Positions 52,902-62,556 of a stretch of 64,000 nt of DNA are shown here, piece by piece. The notes below the pieces were generated by a model. That model was not told the DNA's origin and searched no databases. It worked only from the letters and a program-made list of their open reading frames with translations. The DNA lies in assembly GCA_945939115.1 (NCBI GenBank), contig CAMEVC010000006.1, positions 24,036 to 88,035 of the forward strand, written 5' to 3'. Every line of letters begins with the position of its first letter. Position 1 is the first letter of the stretch. The position numbers were made by a program, and so were the translations under genes. This DNA comes from an uncultured Eubacterium sp. (GTDB lineage: Bacteria > Bacillota > Clostridia > Lachnospirales > Lachnospiraceae).

Positions 52902-54473
52902 TTATTTCTCATCATCGATATCGAAAAGATTCAGCTCTTCTACATCATTTTTTCCTGATTTGTCGTCCCCATAAGAAACCTTTGTGCTAAGTTCTTCATA
53001 ATCGTCCATATCGTATTCATCTATCTCTTTCTTGGCATATTCATCAAGATCAACACTATCTCTTGATGCCATATTAAATACCTTTTTAAGCTTAGAAAGC
53101 TTTGCGCTAAGAAGTATTGTGATTATGATAAATACAACTGCTATCACTGTCATCAAAGTTACAATTGCAATCCAGAATCTGCTTCCGGATGTCTTATCCA
53201 CTTGGCTGTCACCCTGTGAATCCACAGGAACAACTGCATTCTCTGAATATACCTGTATAGTGCCATCACTGACTCTGTACCTGAACCATCCCTTTTCTCC
53301 CAGAGAACTCACACCATAGAACAGACAGAAATTTCTCTCTGAATCTATCAACACCTGCACTTCCTTGCCATTCATTGTGAATTTGGTGAGAGTATAACCT
53401 TCCGGCTTATCAGCAGAGGCTGTTATAGGCAGAATTACATATGTAATATCCGGCTCAGTAACTGTGTTGTACAATGAAAATGTTTTATTGCTTTCATCGT
53501 ATATATAGAACCCGCTCTTGCCGTTTCCATCAGAAGTTTCAAGATACATAAGAATAAGTTTAGTCTTAATTCCCTTTCCTGCCCTTACCTTCTGTCCATT
53601 ATAGTCATATTCTATCTCTTCGTAACCTTCCGGAAGCGGATTACTGCTGAAATCTGAACTCAGTAAATAATTTTTCCCATCCACACTGACAGTTAAAGAT
53701 GCACTCTGGGATGTACTCTCCGCCTCTGTGCTCTGCTCGGTCTGCACCTGGGTTGCCTCCCCGCCATCAGTCTGTCTTATTGTATAGATAACATATTTTC
53801 TTGTTGAACCATCTTCAGCAGTTACTGTAATGGTAGTAGTATTCCTGCCCGGATCCATACGCGTTCCGGTTGTTGACACCTTTGCATTATCATCATTAGG
53901 AACTGCGCTGACTACCAGTCTCTCAACATCCTTATCAACTGTGGCATTGTAGGTTGTTATATCAGGCGAGAATGCCGGTGACAATGTTCCCGGACTTATC
54001 TGAAGCGACTTCAACGAGTTGTCAGATGAGTAATTAGCCGGGGCACGCCCTGTTACCTTACCGGGTGAAGAACTCTGAATCTGCGCCTGTTCTCCACTGA
54101 TACAAACAATTTTAGATGCTCCGGTAACACTGAGAGTTGTCGTTCCGGCTCCTATTATCTCAAAGCTCATTGAAGTTGATTCTGTGGAACCATACGCCGA
54201 ACCATCTGTGAATCCAAATGTGACAACTCCGCTGTTTCCACCGCTTGTCGGACGCAGTATTGAATTATCATAAGAAACATAAATAAATGCTCCTCCGATA
54301 TCATCAGAAGCTGATACAGTTACCGTTATAGTGACAGTATCTCCAACCGTCCCGCTTGCCGAACTTATTGATACACTTGCTGATTCATCTGCCCTGGCAT
54401 AATCAGCAGGCTTAAGCATTATACATATCACCAGAATGCATAAAAATGCCAGCATTTTCTTAATATTCTTCAT
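52902..54473 (-). CDS. Membrane-anchored cohesin-domain protein
   Basis: About 523 residues: a signal peptide (to about residue 30), a cohesin domain (VSISSASGTVGDTVTITVTV...FIYVSYDNSILRPTSGG), a cadherin-like beta-sandwich (SLKSLQISPGTLSPAFSPDI...YNATVDKDVERLVVSAVP), then a Glu/Ser-rich linker, another beta region, a membrane helix (FWIAIVTLMTVIAVVFIIIT) and an acidic cytoplasmic tail (ELNLFDIDDEK). The ATG at 54473 follows AAAGGG. It is directly downstream of a dockerin-bearing enzyme, so it probably binds that dockerin and holds the enzyme at the surface. Confidence 0.82.
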   Translation of the reverse strand: MKNIKKMLAFLCILVICIMLKPADYARADESASVSISSASGTVGDTVTITVTVSASDDIGGAFIYVSYDNSILRPTSGGNSGVVTFGFTDGSAYGSTESTSMSFEIIGAGTTTLSVTGASKIVCISGEQAQIQSSSPGKVTGRAPANYSSDNSLKSLQISPGTLSPAFSPDITTYNATVDKDVERLVVSAVPNDDNAKVSTTGTRMDPGRNTTTITVTAEDGSTRKYVIYTIRQTDGGEATQVQTEQSTEAESTSQSASLTVSVDGKNYLLSSDFSSNPLPEGYEEIEYDYNGQKVRAGKGIKTKLILMYLETSDGNGKSGFYIYDESNKTFSLYNTVTEPDITYVILPITASADKPEGYTLTKFTMNGKEVQVLIDSERNFCLFYGVSSLGEKGWFRYRVSDGTIQVYSENAVVPVDSQGDSQVDKTSGSRFWIAIVTLMTVIAVVFIIITILLSAKLSKLKKVFNMASRDSVDLDEYAKKEIDEYDMDDYEELSTKVSYGDDKSGKNDVEELNLFDIDDEK

Positions 54474-54494
54474 ATTCACCCTTTCAAAAAACAA

Positions 54495-56576
54495 TTATTG
54501 CTGCACACTTCCAAGACCAAGAATACATCTCTTAACCGCAACAAAGTCAAACAAATCTATAACTCCATCTCTGTTGCAGTCTGCTGCTCTCCAGTATATT
54601 CCTGACGGGTCAGCTATTCCTAATATTGATCTCTTCACTGCTACGAAATCAAACAGATCAATATCTCCATCACCATTGATATCTCCATATATCAGTATGT
54701 TATATCTGCTGATTTCTTCGCCCTCTGAATTATAAGTTATAATAACATCACCGGTTCCAACTTTTCCCGACTTTTCATTGCCGTCCTTGTTAAGTACTCT
54801 TGAATATGCTCCATTGTAATTAGCTATATTACCAAGAACTGAATCTACATCACTGGATACCGCTATACCTGATATGATATTACCTGATTCATTCACTTCA
54901 TATCCAGTGGAAAATCCAGGATAATCAACCGATGGTTTCGGGTCCGGTGTTGGTTCCGGTTCAGGTTCAGGCTCAGGAGCTTTATCTTCTCTGACTATGC
55001 TTATAACATAATCCTGTGTTTCTCCATTTCCGGCCGTAACGGTAACTGTAATATCATTACTGCCCACATTCAGATTATAATTGCCAAATCCGCTCACATA
55101 AGCATCCGAATCAAGTACTGAACCAGCTATTGTTACAGATGATACCTCATTTCCAACAATCAGGCTGTATTCAGTTGTGTAAATACTGAAGGTTGGTGTA
55201 AGAGAATATCCGTCAACATAAAGTTCCTTAAGTCTGTTATTAGGACTTCCATCTCCTGTCGGTATCTCACATACATTTTCCGGCATATTTTCAAATACAG
55301 GTATAGTAAATATAAATGATATGCTGTTCTTATTACTGTCGCTGTATCCCTGAGAACTCTTCACCGACTCACTTCTCGGTGCCAGAACATTTGTCATATA
55401 CTGATGTCCTCTGCCACTCATATCAAACTTCTCATAATACAGGGTATTCTGTCCCCTGTTTATATAACTCTTACCAAGATATATTGCACCACCCACAATG
55501 GATTTCATTCTTTTATTCCAAGGGCGTAATGTTTCGCTGTCTGTCCTTGACGCGTATCTTAAGCCATTCTGTACAGCAGTCAGCCCTCCGCTCGCATATG
55601 CGCCTATATTGTAATAGTTATAGTAGCCTTCATATCCCGGCTGTGTTCCCGATATACTGCTTCCATATCCGGAATATCCCTGTTCCTGCAGAATTCTTGA
55701 GGCAAGATGATACGGACTTACTCCTGATTCCTGTCCTGCAAGAAGTAATCCCGTTATGTATGTGTAATCCCTTCCGTTATAACTAAGATCATGACTTGAA
55801 TTCTCCATAAAAGTACCCTCTGTCATGCTTTGGAGACCTTCTTCTCCCTGCACAGAACTGTTAAACGAAAGATTCTCGAACATAAAGATATAATCCTTAC
55901 TCAGGAAATTTCTCGGATCAAGAGCATACTGCACAAGTTCAGAAGAGGCCTGAACCCATCCTCCGGAATCCAGAACCGTATACTCTCCTGTTTCCCAGTC
56001 ATAGCACCCATCAGCCACTGACTTCCACGAAGACTTTGCCGAACCATATATAAGGCTTCTTCCCAATACATTCTGATTATCAACTACATCATTCCAGTCC
56101 TTTCCCGTGTGGTCTGCAACGAACACCCAGTTAGGATACATTGCGTGAAGAGTTCTGAGTCCGGCCTTATATGACTCCGGAAAGCCCTGCTCATCAAGAT
56201 AACTTTCAAAATCTACATCAGGACTATAATCAATCCGCTTATCCACGGTAACATAGCCTGAATGAACATATCCTCTTGTATAGGTACCATTATAATTAAA
56301 CCCTATACTGTACCACACATCTTTGGAATCAACCGTAACTTCCTCATAAATATCGAACTTAAATCCGCCGTCAACCATAGTAATCACATCACCTGACACC
56401 GGAGCCTTCCTTATTCTGAGGCTGGTCACATCATAATTAACATGTCCCTGTCCTATTATTTCTTCAGCTTTAGTATTAAGCACAGATGTAAAAACAACAA
56501 ACAGAAGTACCATCATACATGCCATAACTCCTAATGCTGCTATTCTTTTGCCTGTACATTTGTATCTTAATTTCAT
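54495..56576 (-). CDS. Cell-wall glucosaminidase with SH3-like and dockerin domains
   Basis: 693 residues: a signal peptide (GVMACMMVLLFVVFTSVLNT), an SH3-like domain (LRIRKAPVSGDVITMVDGGF), a glucosaminidase domain at about 165-400 with QESGVSPYHLASRILQEQGY holding the catalytic Glu, a cadherin-like domain (LKELYVDGYSLTPTFSIYTT), a Pro/Glu linker, and a C-terminal type I dockerin with two calcium-binding repeats (GDINGDGDIDLFDFVAVKRS and ADCNRDGVIDLFDFVAVKRC). It cleaves peptidoglycan glycan and should dock onto a cohesin. The next gene encodes a cohesin protein. Confidence 0.88.
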   Translation of the reverse strand: MKLRYKCTGKRIAALGVMACMMVLLFVVFTSVLNTKAEEIIGQGHVNYDVTSLRIRKAPVSGDVITMVDGGFKFDIYEEVTVDSKDVWYSIGFNYNGTYTRGYVHSGYVTVDKRIDYSPDVDFESYLDEQGFPESYKAGLRTLHAMYPNWVFVADHTGKDWNDVVDNQNVLGRSLIYGSAKSSWKSVADGCYDWETGEYTVLDSGGWVQASSELVQYALDPRNFLSKDYIFMFENLSFNSSVQGEEGLQSMTEGTFMENSSHDLSYNGRDYTYITGLLLAGQESGVSPYHLASRILQEQGYSGYGSSISGTQPGYEGYYNYYNIGAYASGGLTAVQNGLRYASRTDSETLRPWNKRMKSIVGGAIYLGKSYINRGQNTLYYEKFDMSGRGHQYMTNVLAPRSESVKSSQGYSDSNKNSISFIFTIPVFENMPENVCEIPTGDGSPNNRLKELYVDGYSLTPTFSIYTTEYSLIVGNEVSSVTIAGSVLDSDAYVSGFGNYNLNVGSNDITVTVTAGNGETQDYVISIVREDKAPEPEPEPEPTPDPKPSVDYPGFSTGYEVNESGNIISGIAVSSDVDSVLGNIANYNGAYSRVLNKDGNEKSGKVGTGDVIITYNSEGEEISRYNILIYGDINGDGDIDLFDFVAVKRSILGIADPSGIYWRAADCNRDGVIDLFDFVAVKRCILGLGSVQQ

Positions 56577-56606
56577 CTAACCACCTGAATCCTATAATAC
56601 TTTATT

Positions 56607-58199
56607 CTAATTTCTTCCAAATTCTGAAAGCTTAAGACCTTCATTTCTCTCAAGTACCATGTTAACGCTCCAGCTGTTGGCAAACACAAGAAGAGGATTA
56701 CCCTTAAGGTCTTTAATCTTCTTCATATCCGATGTGCCTACTATTCTGTTAACGTCAATCTCTTCCGGATTCTCAATCCATCGTATATATTCGTATGGCA
56801 GCGGCTCAAGCCTGATATCCACGCCATATTCATTCTTCAGTCTGTATTCCAGTACTTCAAACTGGAGCACACCTACAACTCCGACAATAATCTCTTCCAT
56901 TCCGGTGTTAAACTCCTGGAATATCTGAATTGCTCCCTCCTGAGCTATCTGGCTGATACCCTTAATGAACTGTTTTCTCTTCATAGTATCAATCTGTCTT
57001 ACTCTTGCAAAATGTTCCGGTGCAAATGTAGGTATACCCTCAAATGCAAATTTCTTGTTAGATTTGCAGATAGTATCACCGATAGAGAAAATTCCCGGAT
57101 CAAATACACCGATAATATCTCCGGCATAGGCCTCGTCAACAATATGTCTCTCCTCTGCCATCATCTGCTGAGGCTGGCTGAGTCTTATCTTCTTGCCACC
57201 CTGTACATGGTTAGCTTCCATTCCGGCTTCAAACTTACCTGAACATATTCTCATAAAAGCAATTCTGTCTCTGTGTGCCTTATTCATATTAGCCTGTATC
57301 TTGAAAACAAATGCAGAGAAATCCTCAGTAAAAGGATCAACAACCCCCTGGTCTGACTTTCTTGGAAGTGGTGATGTCGTCATTGAAAGGAAATGTTCGA
57401 GGAAAGTCTGAACGCCGAAATTAGTGAGTGCTGAGCCAAAAAATACCGGTGTGAGATCACCTGCACTTACCATTGCCTGGTCGAACTCAGCGCTTGCGCC
57501 GTCTAACAGTTCAATATCATCCATAAGCTTGTCATAGAAGCCCTCTCCTATCCTGTCCTTAAGGACAGCTTCATCAGAGGCTGACACTATCTCTGTATCA
57601 ACCTCCTTCTGTCCATTCATTGCTGCCTTAAAAAGCGAAACGTTCTTCTCTCTGCGGTCATATACGCCCTTGAATTCTTTGCCGCATCCGATTGGCCAGT
57701 TGATTGGGCAGGTAGAAATGCCAAGAACATTCTCAATCTCATCAAGAAGCTCAAATGGGTCATTAGCCTCCCTGTCCATCTTGTTGATAAATGTAAATAT
57801 AGGGATGTGTCTCATAACACACACCTTAAAAAGCTTGATTGTCTGTTTCTCAACACCCTTAGAGGCATCAATTACCATGACTGCCGAATCTGCTGCCATA
57901 AGAGTTCTGTAAGTATCTTCCGAAAAATCCTCATGTCCCGGAGTATCAAGGATATTAATGCAGTATCCATCATAGTTAAACTGAAGAACAGAAGAGGTTA
58001 CCGAAATACCTCTCTCCTTCTCAATCTCCATCCAGTCAGAAACCGCATGTTTTGCAGTCTTCTTACCCTTTACAGAACCTGCAAGGTTTATCGCTCCTCC
58101 ATAGAGGAGAAACTTCTCTGTCAATGTTGTCTTACCAGCATCCGGGTGAGAGATAATGGCAAATGTTCTTCTTTTCTTAATTTCACTCGCTAAATCCAC
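56607..58199 (-). CDS. prfC: Peptide chain release factor 3
   Basis: 530 residues of a translational GTPase: FAIISHPDAGKTTLTEKFLL (G1), ISVTSSVLQF (G2), ILDTPGHEDFSEDTYRTLMA (G3) and FINKMDREANDPFELL (G4), then domain II/III segments (GSALTNFGVQTFLEHFLSMT, VVGVLQFEVLEYRLKNEYGV). RF3 recycles RF1/RF2 from the ribosome. The start is GTG at 58199 with AAGGAG seven bases upstream. Full length, no oddity. Confidence 0.96.
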   Translation of the reverse strand: MDLASEIKKRRTFAIISHPDAGKTTLTEKFLLYGGAINLAGSVKGKKTAKHAVSDWMEIEKERGISVTSSVLQFNYDGYCINILDTPGHEDFSEDTYRTLMAADSAVMVIDASKGVEKQTIKLFKVCVMRHIPIFTFINKMDREANDPFELLDEIENVLGISTCPINWPIGCGKEFKGVYDRREKNVSLFKAAMNGQKEVDTEIVSASDEAVLKDRIGEGFYDKLMDDIELLDGASAEFDQAMVSAGDLTPVFFGSALTNFGVQTFLEHFLSMTTSPLPRKSDQGVVDPFTEDFSAFVFKIQANMNKAHRDRIAFMRICSGKFEAGMEANHVQGGKKIRLSQPQQMMAEERHIVDEAYAGDIIGVFDPGIFSIGDTICKSNKKFAFEGIPTFAPEHFARVRQIDTMKRKQFIKGISQIAQEGAIQIFQEFNTGMEEIIVGVVGVLQFEVLEYRLKNEYGVDIRLEPLPYEYIRWIENPEEIDVNRIVGTSDMKKIKDLKGNPLLVFANSWSVNMVLERNEGLKLSEFGRN

Positions 58200-58281
58200 T
58201 GTTGCGCTCCTTCTTTATCATCTTCATCTTTCTATAATCAAGCAGTATCTTCATATTTCCTGAACACCCGCCTGCAAAAGA

Positions 58282-58317
58282 TAAGCCTGTGACGCAGGTT
58301 TCAGCTTCACAGGCTTT
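58282..58317. terminator. Hairpin between the 86-residue gene and prfC
   Basis: AAGCCTGTGA (58283-58292) pairs with TCACAGGCTT (58307-58316) around a 14-base loop. The T run on the minus strand is short (ATCTTTTG), so it may be a weak terminator. Confidence 0.55.
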
Positions 58318-58337
58318 ATAATTAATTATCTTAAGTA

Positions 58338-58598
58338 TTATTCACAGTTGAGACCAAACTTATATGAAACCTCTGACTTGTCATCAATTCTTCTGAATAT
58401 ATTAACAACTCCGTCCATAACCGGTTCAAAGTCTTCCTCGTTCTCTACCTCAACAGTAACAACCTGTCCGTCTTCCTTGATTACCACATCCTTAACAAGG
58501 TCTATTGCCTTGATATCTTCCTCTGTCTTGGCAACCTGCTCTGCAGTTGTTAACATCTTAGACTTACTCTTATACTTAACAGCGTATGTTCTTGTCAT
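58338..58598 (-). CDS. Conserved small protein, unknown function
   Basis: 86 residues from the ATG at 58598, set by AAGGAGG; the frame is open upstream without a site. It starts MTRTYAVKYKSKSKMLTTAE, has a strand-rich middle (DVVIKEDGQVVTVEVENEED) and ends SEVSYKFGLNCE. No membrane segment, no family name I can give. It lies upstream of prfC with a hairpin between. Confidence 0.65.
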   Translation of the reverse strand: MTRTYAVKYKSKSKMLTTAEQVAKTEEDIKAIDLVKDVVIKEDGQVVTVEVENEEDFEPVMDGVVNIFRRIDDKSEVSYKFGLNCE

Positions 58599-58848
58599 TA
58601 TATCCTCCTTGTTTTGCGAAGCAAACATCATAATCTCATATGTCATTATATTATATATCATATTGGGGGATTATGCAATCAGCTTTTATGGTTCTTTTTA
58701 TACTGATTCCATTATTAAGACATTATACACTAATTATACTTTCATTGCACAAATATAGGCGTATAGAATTTTACATTCCCTACGCCCACTATATTTTTTG
58801 TATTAATCTGTTATATAGGAACCATTTTATAAAGACATCCAAAAAAAA

Positions 58849-59229
58849 TTAATTAGATGAATGCGTCTTTAACATTTCAACAATATTAAACGGTGGAATA
58901 ACAATTGGTTCTACTCCTGGTTGAGATGTTAACAATGTCATCTGACTTCTAACATATGGCATTACAATTGCAACAGCATTCTGCTGAATTATCGCATCCG
59001 ATGCATCACCCTTATACTCAAATAGCCCCGATGCTTGAACCTCTACTGTATATTCATCCTTCTTATTTCCAACAATATCTATAGTTACTCTTTTTATATT
59101 ATCATCAGAAATGTTAACCCCAATATTCACCGATATGCTTATCTCCAACTCGTTATCATTCTTTGTCCCCAAACGTGTAAAAGATAGTTTATCAAATATT
59201 AATGAATTAAGCTTCAAAACACACTCCAT
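58849..59229 (-). CDS. SecB-like chaperone
   Basis: 126 residues. The C-terminal half has the SecB fingerprint: GLFEYKGDASDAIIQQNAVA, IVMPYVRSQMTLLTSQPGVE and PIVIPPFNIVEML; the first half has the four-strand SecB pattern (KLNSLIFDKLSFTRLGTKND, EISISVNIGVNISDDN). Canonical SecB is absent from most Gram-positives, where SecB-like proteins usually act as dedicated chaperones of a toxin-antitoxin pair (TAC systems). It follows two unrecognised genes in an AT-rich block with a GAGAAGAG ribosome site. Chaperone role for the neighbours is inferred. Confidence 0.75.
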   Translation of the reverse strand: MECVLKLNSLIFDKLSFTRLGTKNDNELEISISVNIGVNISDDNIKRVTIDIVGNKKDEYTVEVQASGLFEYKGDASDAIIQQNAVAIVMPYVRSQMTLLTSQPGVEPIVIPPFNIVEMLKTHSSN

Positions 59230-59302
59230 AATATAACTCTTCTCTCACCCAATATCTACATATAATGCTGAGAGTTTCCCTTTCATAAAATTATCCTTCT
59301 TA

Positions 59303-59893
59303 TCATGCAACAAAATTAGAACTTCTTACATTAAAAACCATATCTTTTTTTATAATTTCGCTTATCTTTGATTCATATGTCCATATATCTTTTTTACTAT
59401 AACTATTAGTTATACTCTTAGGTTTTTGTTGATTATTAATTATATAATTTCTATTATGCTCGCTATACCAGCCTGTCTCTATCTGAATATCTAAAGACAT
59501 TAAATATCTTAAATATTTTTTTATTTCATCATTAACAAGCTCAAAATATTCCCCTTTTTTGGGCAAATAATCATCTGAAATATTACTCACACTAATGACT
59601 TTATTATTCATAATATTACAATCAAAATTATATTCTGTTAAATATATATTTTTTTCCACTCCATTTTTGAACAGATCATACAATGTAATTTTATTGTTAA
59701 GAGTCTCTATCAATTCGTTTAATTCGACTCTTTTTACAATATATTGCCCAATTTCATCATCTATCGTTAAGCAAGCAAATCTGTCCATTTGATCATTTAT
59801 ACATATAAAAAAAATGGGTATATCCATTTTTACTAACACTTGCTCAACATATAATTGTCCTAATTGCTCAAAACGTACCCAATCTTTTTTCAT
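59303..59893 (-). CDS. Unrecognised 196-residue protein of the SecB-like module
   Basis: 196 residues, beginning MKKDWVRFEQLGQLYVEQVL, with alternating strands and helices and no membrane helix (FFICINDQMDRFACLTIDDE). Its ATG overlaps the upstream gene's stop as ATGA, so the two are coupled. The N-terminal part recalls uncharacterised domains (DUF6575-like) but I am not sure. The base composition is far more AT-rich than flanking core genes. It may be the target or partner of the SecB-like chaperone. Confidence 0.6.
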   Translation of the reverse strand: MKKDWVRFEQLGQLYVEQVLVKMDIPIFFICINDQMDRFACLTIDDEIGQYIVKRVELNELIETLNNKITLYDLFKNGVEKNIYLTEYNFDCNIMNNKVISVSNISDDYLPKKGEYFELVNDEIKKYLRYLMSLDIQIETGWYSEHNRNYIINNQQKPKSITNSYSKKDIWTYESKISEIIKKDMVFNVRSSNFVA

Positions 59894-60327
59894 TCTTCCA
59901 CCACCTTAAAATATTCCGAAGGATCAATATCTTTAAACAAAAACAAATTAATATGTGTTGTACTTTTATTTCTGCAAATTGGTCCAAAACTTTTCTTGAC
60001 AATGCCTTTAGCAATTGCATAATTTTTTCTAGGATAATTAGCAAATTTTTTTATAGCTTCCATTTTTTCATAACAAGAGCAGCCATAATACTCTATATCA
60101 TCTTCATCAGCATAAACAGATGGATTTTTCAATTTCCTTTCAATATTAGATTCAAAATCAGCCAACACTATTTCTCTTTTATTTTTATTATATCTAACTC
60201 CACGGTATACTATTACATCATTATATTCTTTTTCTAAATTATCTGGAAAATCCAAACCTTTATTTATTAAAGCGTTTTTCAGAGCTGGCGGGAATTTTTC
60301 ATAAAACTTTATGTCCATTTCATTCAT
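59890..60327 (-). CDS. Unrecognised protein, first gene of the SecB-like module
   Basis: About 145 residues from ATG 60327 (frame open to 60429). AGGGGA lies upstream and a promoter (TTGAAA-17-TAATAT on the minus strand) lies inside the longer frame, so the shorter start is favoured. Notable segments are VIVYRGVRYNKNKREIVLAD, DIEYYGCSCYEKMEAIKKFA and GPICRNKSTTHINLFLFKDI, with a conserved-looking VYRGVR. The Arg near a strand, then YGCSC and a late Glu (KVVEE) loosely recall ADP-ribosyltransferase-like toxins, but this is only a thought. It may be the toxin or effector of the module. Confidence 0.55.
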   Translation of the reverse strand: MNEMDIKFYEKFPPALKNALINKGLDFPDNLEKEYNDVIVYRGVRYNKNKREIVLADFESNIERKLKNPSVYADEDDIEYYGCSCYEKMEAIKKFANYPRKNYAIAKGIVKKSFGPICRNKSTTHINLFLFKDIDPSEYFKVVEE

Positions 60328-60429
60328 ATTCTCATTAGTTCCCCTAAAATATATTAAGTGCAATTCTCTGATTTTCATATTACAATAGTCATTTATAAAT
60401 TTCAACTGTTTATTGTAAATCTTGCACAA

Positions 60430-60870
60430 TTAATTTGCTTTTTTTTATCAAATTTACACTAGTTACCGTTTCAATTAAACATTATAACTGCCATTTATTT
60501 ATTATATAAAATACACTTTTTATTGTATCTATTATCATTAGAACTTATTTTTATTGGCACGAGACTTTAACCCTTAATAATAAATTAATTATTTACTACC
60601 TCACCGCCAACAACGTTGTATACAATCTCATTTTGAACATATGTACCTGTATAATCAAATCTAAACTGTCTTGCTTAACTTACCAGGAGCAGCATTGTAT
60701 GGATACTCAGCAACATTTATCGGTGTTACATTTGGTGCACAATATGATAATAATGAGCACTCTGATGTAGAAACATTTTCTGGCGTCTTAGCATTATGCT
60801 TAATTCTACTACAAATACTTACACTTTGAAACGAAAAATTTAAACTTTTTCTAATAAAATTTCAAAAAAG
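60430..60870. other. AT-rich spacer with gene fragments
   Basis: No intact gene. The minus strand near 60593-60678 reads a short C-terminal-like fragment (RQFRFDYTGTYVQNEIVYNV), and the plus strand near 60690-60830 a hydrophobic fragment (GAALYGYSATFIGVTFGAQY). Both lack starts and are probably remains of lost genes. Confidence 0.4.
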
Positions 60871-61121
60871 CTTTCCAAACCGGTCAGAAAGTTTTCTGCC
60901 GACATTACCTACGGTATGCTCGCATCCGGCAGCTGCCTGCTTAGCGACATTGTTGACCAGCTTCACGAAGATTCCAAAAAGGTTAATTCCGTGGAACGCC
61001 TTACCAGATTGTCCGGGATGGTTCTAAAAGTTCAGACACCAAAAATGTTTATGAAAAAGGTTATCACATGACCGAAGCCTGCGTTCTAACCTGCAGCAAT
61101 GTATGCTTACCTGCAGTCTGA
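60871..61121 (+). pseudogene. Decayed IS transposase
   Basis: In one frame LSKPVRKFSADITYGMLASG, then SCLLSDIVDQLHEDSKKVNS and VERLTRLSG, matching the N-terminus of IS4-like transposases. A frameshift then joins GSKSSDTKNVYEKGYHMTEA, the later DDE-domain segment. Most of the transposase is deleted, and no terminal inverted repeats are seen. Confidence 0.65.
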
Positions 61122-61231
61122 ATACGGAATAAAAATCCAACCTGAACATATTAAATTAAATGTATTGATATGGCCATATAGGATAGAAAAGTGTATTAAG
61201 TTGCAGAAATCTTTCCTAGGGAGGCTGCTAT

Positions 61232-62443
61232 ATGGAAATTCGCAGAGATTTTTATTTAGATAAATTGCTTAAAAGAAATAACGGGCTAATTAAGGTGATT
61301 ACCGGCATTCGTAGGTGCGGAAAGTCCTACCTGCTGAATAATATTTTCTATAATCACTTGCTGGAATCCGGTGTTGAAGCTGACCATATTATTCGTTTTG
61401 CATTTGACTCAGCTGACGACTTGTATTTGATTGGTGAAAGTCTTATTCAGATTGAAAAGGAAAAACGTGGAGTTGATCCGGAGAAATTCATGGCATATAT
61501 TCGTTCTAAGGTTACTGGTGAGGGAATGTACTATTTGCTTCTGGATGAGGTACAGTTGATGGATTGCTTTGAATCCGTATTGAATGGTTATCTACGTAAA
61601 GACAATCTGGATGTTTACGTAACCGGAAGTAATGCGAAATTCCTGTCCAAAGATATTGTGACAGAGTTTGCCGGACGTGGAGATGAAGTTCATATGTATC
61701 CGCTGAGTTTTGCAGAATTTATGTCTGTATATAAAGGTGATAAATATATGGGATTGTCTGAATATATGCTCTACGGTGGTATTCCTCTTGTTGTTCTTCG
61801 TGAAGGTGCCAACGACAAGGCTGCTGCATTGCAGAATTTGTTCAGTGAAATATATATTAGAGATATTTTCGAGCGTAACCGCATCAAGAATATTGGAGAA
61901 CTGGAAGATCTGCTGAATATCCTTTCTTCTGCCATTGGTTCTCTTACCAATCCCGAAAAGTTAAAGAACACTTTAATTGAATCGGCGCAGAGATATGACA
62001 TTAAGGGAAAGGGATATATTGAAACTCCAAAGAAATATTATTTTTCTGACCTTGGACTTCATAACGCCAGAATCAATTTCCGTCAATTTGAGCAGACCAA
62101 TTCTATGGAAAATGTAATCTACAACGAATTGCGTATGCGTGGCTATAGTGTTGATGTGGGTGTGGTTACTATTGCTGAAAAAAATCAAGACGGCAAGGTG
62201 AATCGAAAACAATTAGAAGTGGATTTTGTATGCAATCTTGGTTCTTCCAGATACTATATCCAGTCGGCGTATTCGTTGCCTGATGAAGCAAAACGTGCTC
62301 AGGAAATTAGACCGTTCAGAAAGATCAATGATTCTTTCAAAAAGATTGTTATTACAAAAGATATTGTGCAACCATATTATGACGACTATGGTATCTTAAC
62401 TGTGAACATTTATGATTTCCTTCTAAATTCGCATATTCTGTAA
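61232..62443 (+). CDS. AAA ATPase with DUF4143, internally shortened
   Basis: 403 residues: VITGIRRCGKSYLLNNIFYN (Walker A), LLLDEVQLMDCFESVLNGYL (Walker B), YVTGSNAKFLSKDIVTEFAG and the DUF4143 part ending KRAQEIRPFRKINDSFKKI. At NPEKLKNT/LIESAQRYDIKGKGYI about 35-40 residues seem missing compared with usual members, where F+S-x-TI-x-YL helices stand; the frame is kept. A nuclease/ATPase of unknown role. It follows an IS remnant and has its own ribosome site (TAGGGAGG). The deletion may inactivate it. Confidence 0.78.
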   Translation: MEIRRDFYLDKLLKRNNGLIKVITGIRRCGKSYLLNNIFYNHLLESGVEADHIIRFAFDSADDLYLIGESLIQIEKEKRGVDPEKFMAYIRSKVTGEGMYYLLLDEVQLMDCFESVLNGYLRKDNLDVYVTGSNAKFLSKDIVTEFAGRGDEVHMYPLSFAEFMSVYKGDKYMGLSEYMLYGGIPLVVLREGANDKAAALQNLFSEIYIRDIFERNRIKNIGELEDLLNILSSAIGSLTNPEKLKNTLIESAQRYDIKGKGYIETPKKYYFSDLGLHNARINFRQFEQTNSMENVIYNELRMRGYSVDVGVVTIAEKNQDGKVNRKQLEVDFVCNLGSSRYYIQSAYSLPDEAKRAQEIRPFRKINDSFKKIVITKDIVQPYYDDYGILTVNIYDFLLNSHIL

Positions 62444-62556
62444 AAATAAATATTAACGTTTTTGTAGTCAAAAATAGCAACTTACACATAGCTCACAATT
62501 TTAGAGGCAGTCGATTAGAAAGCAGATGGGGAACTTTATAGAATTATAATCTGATG

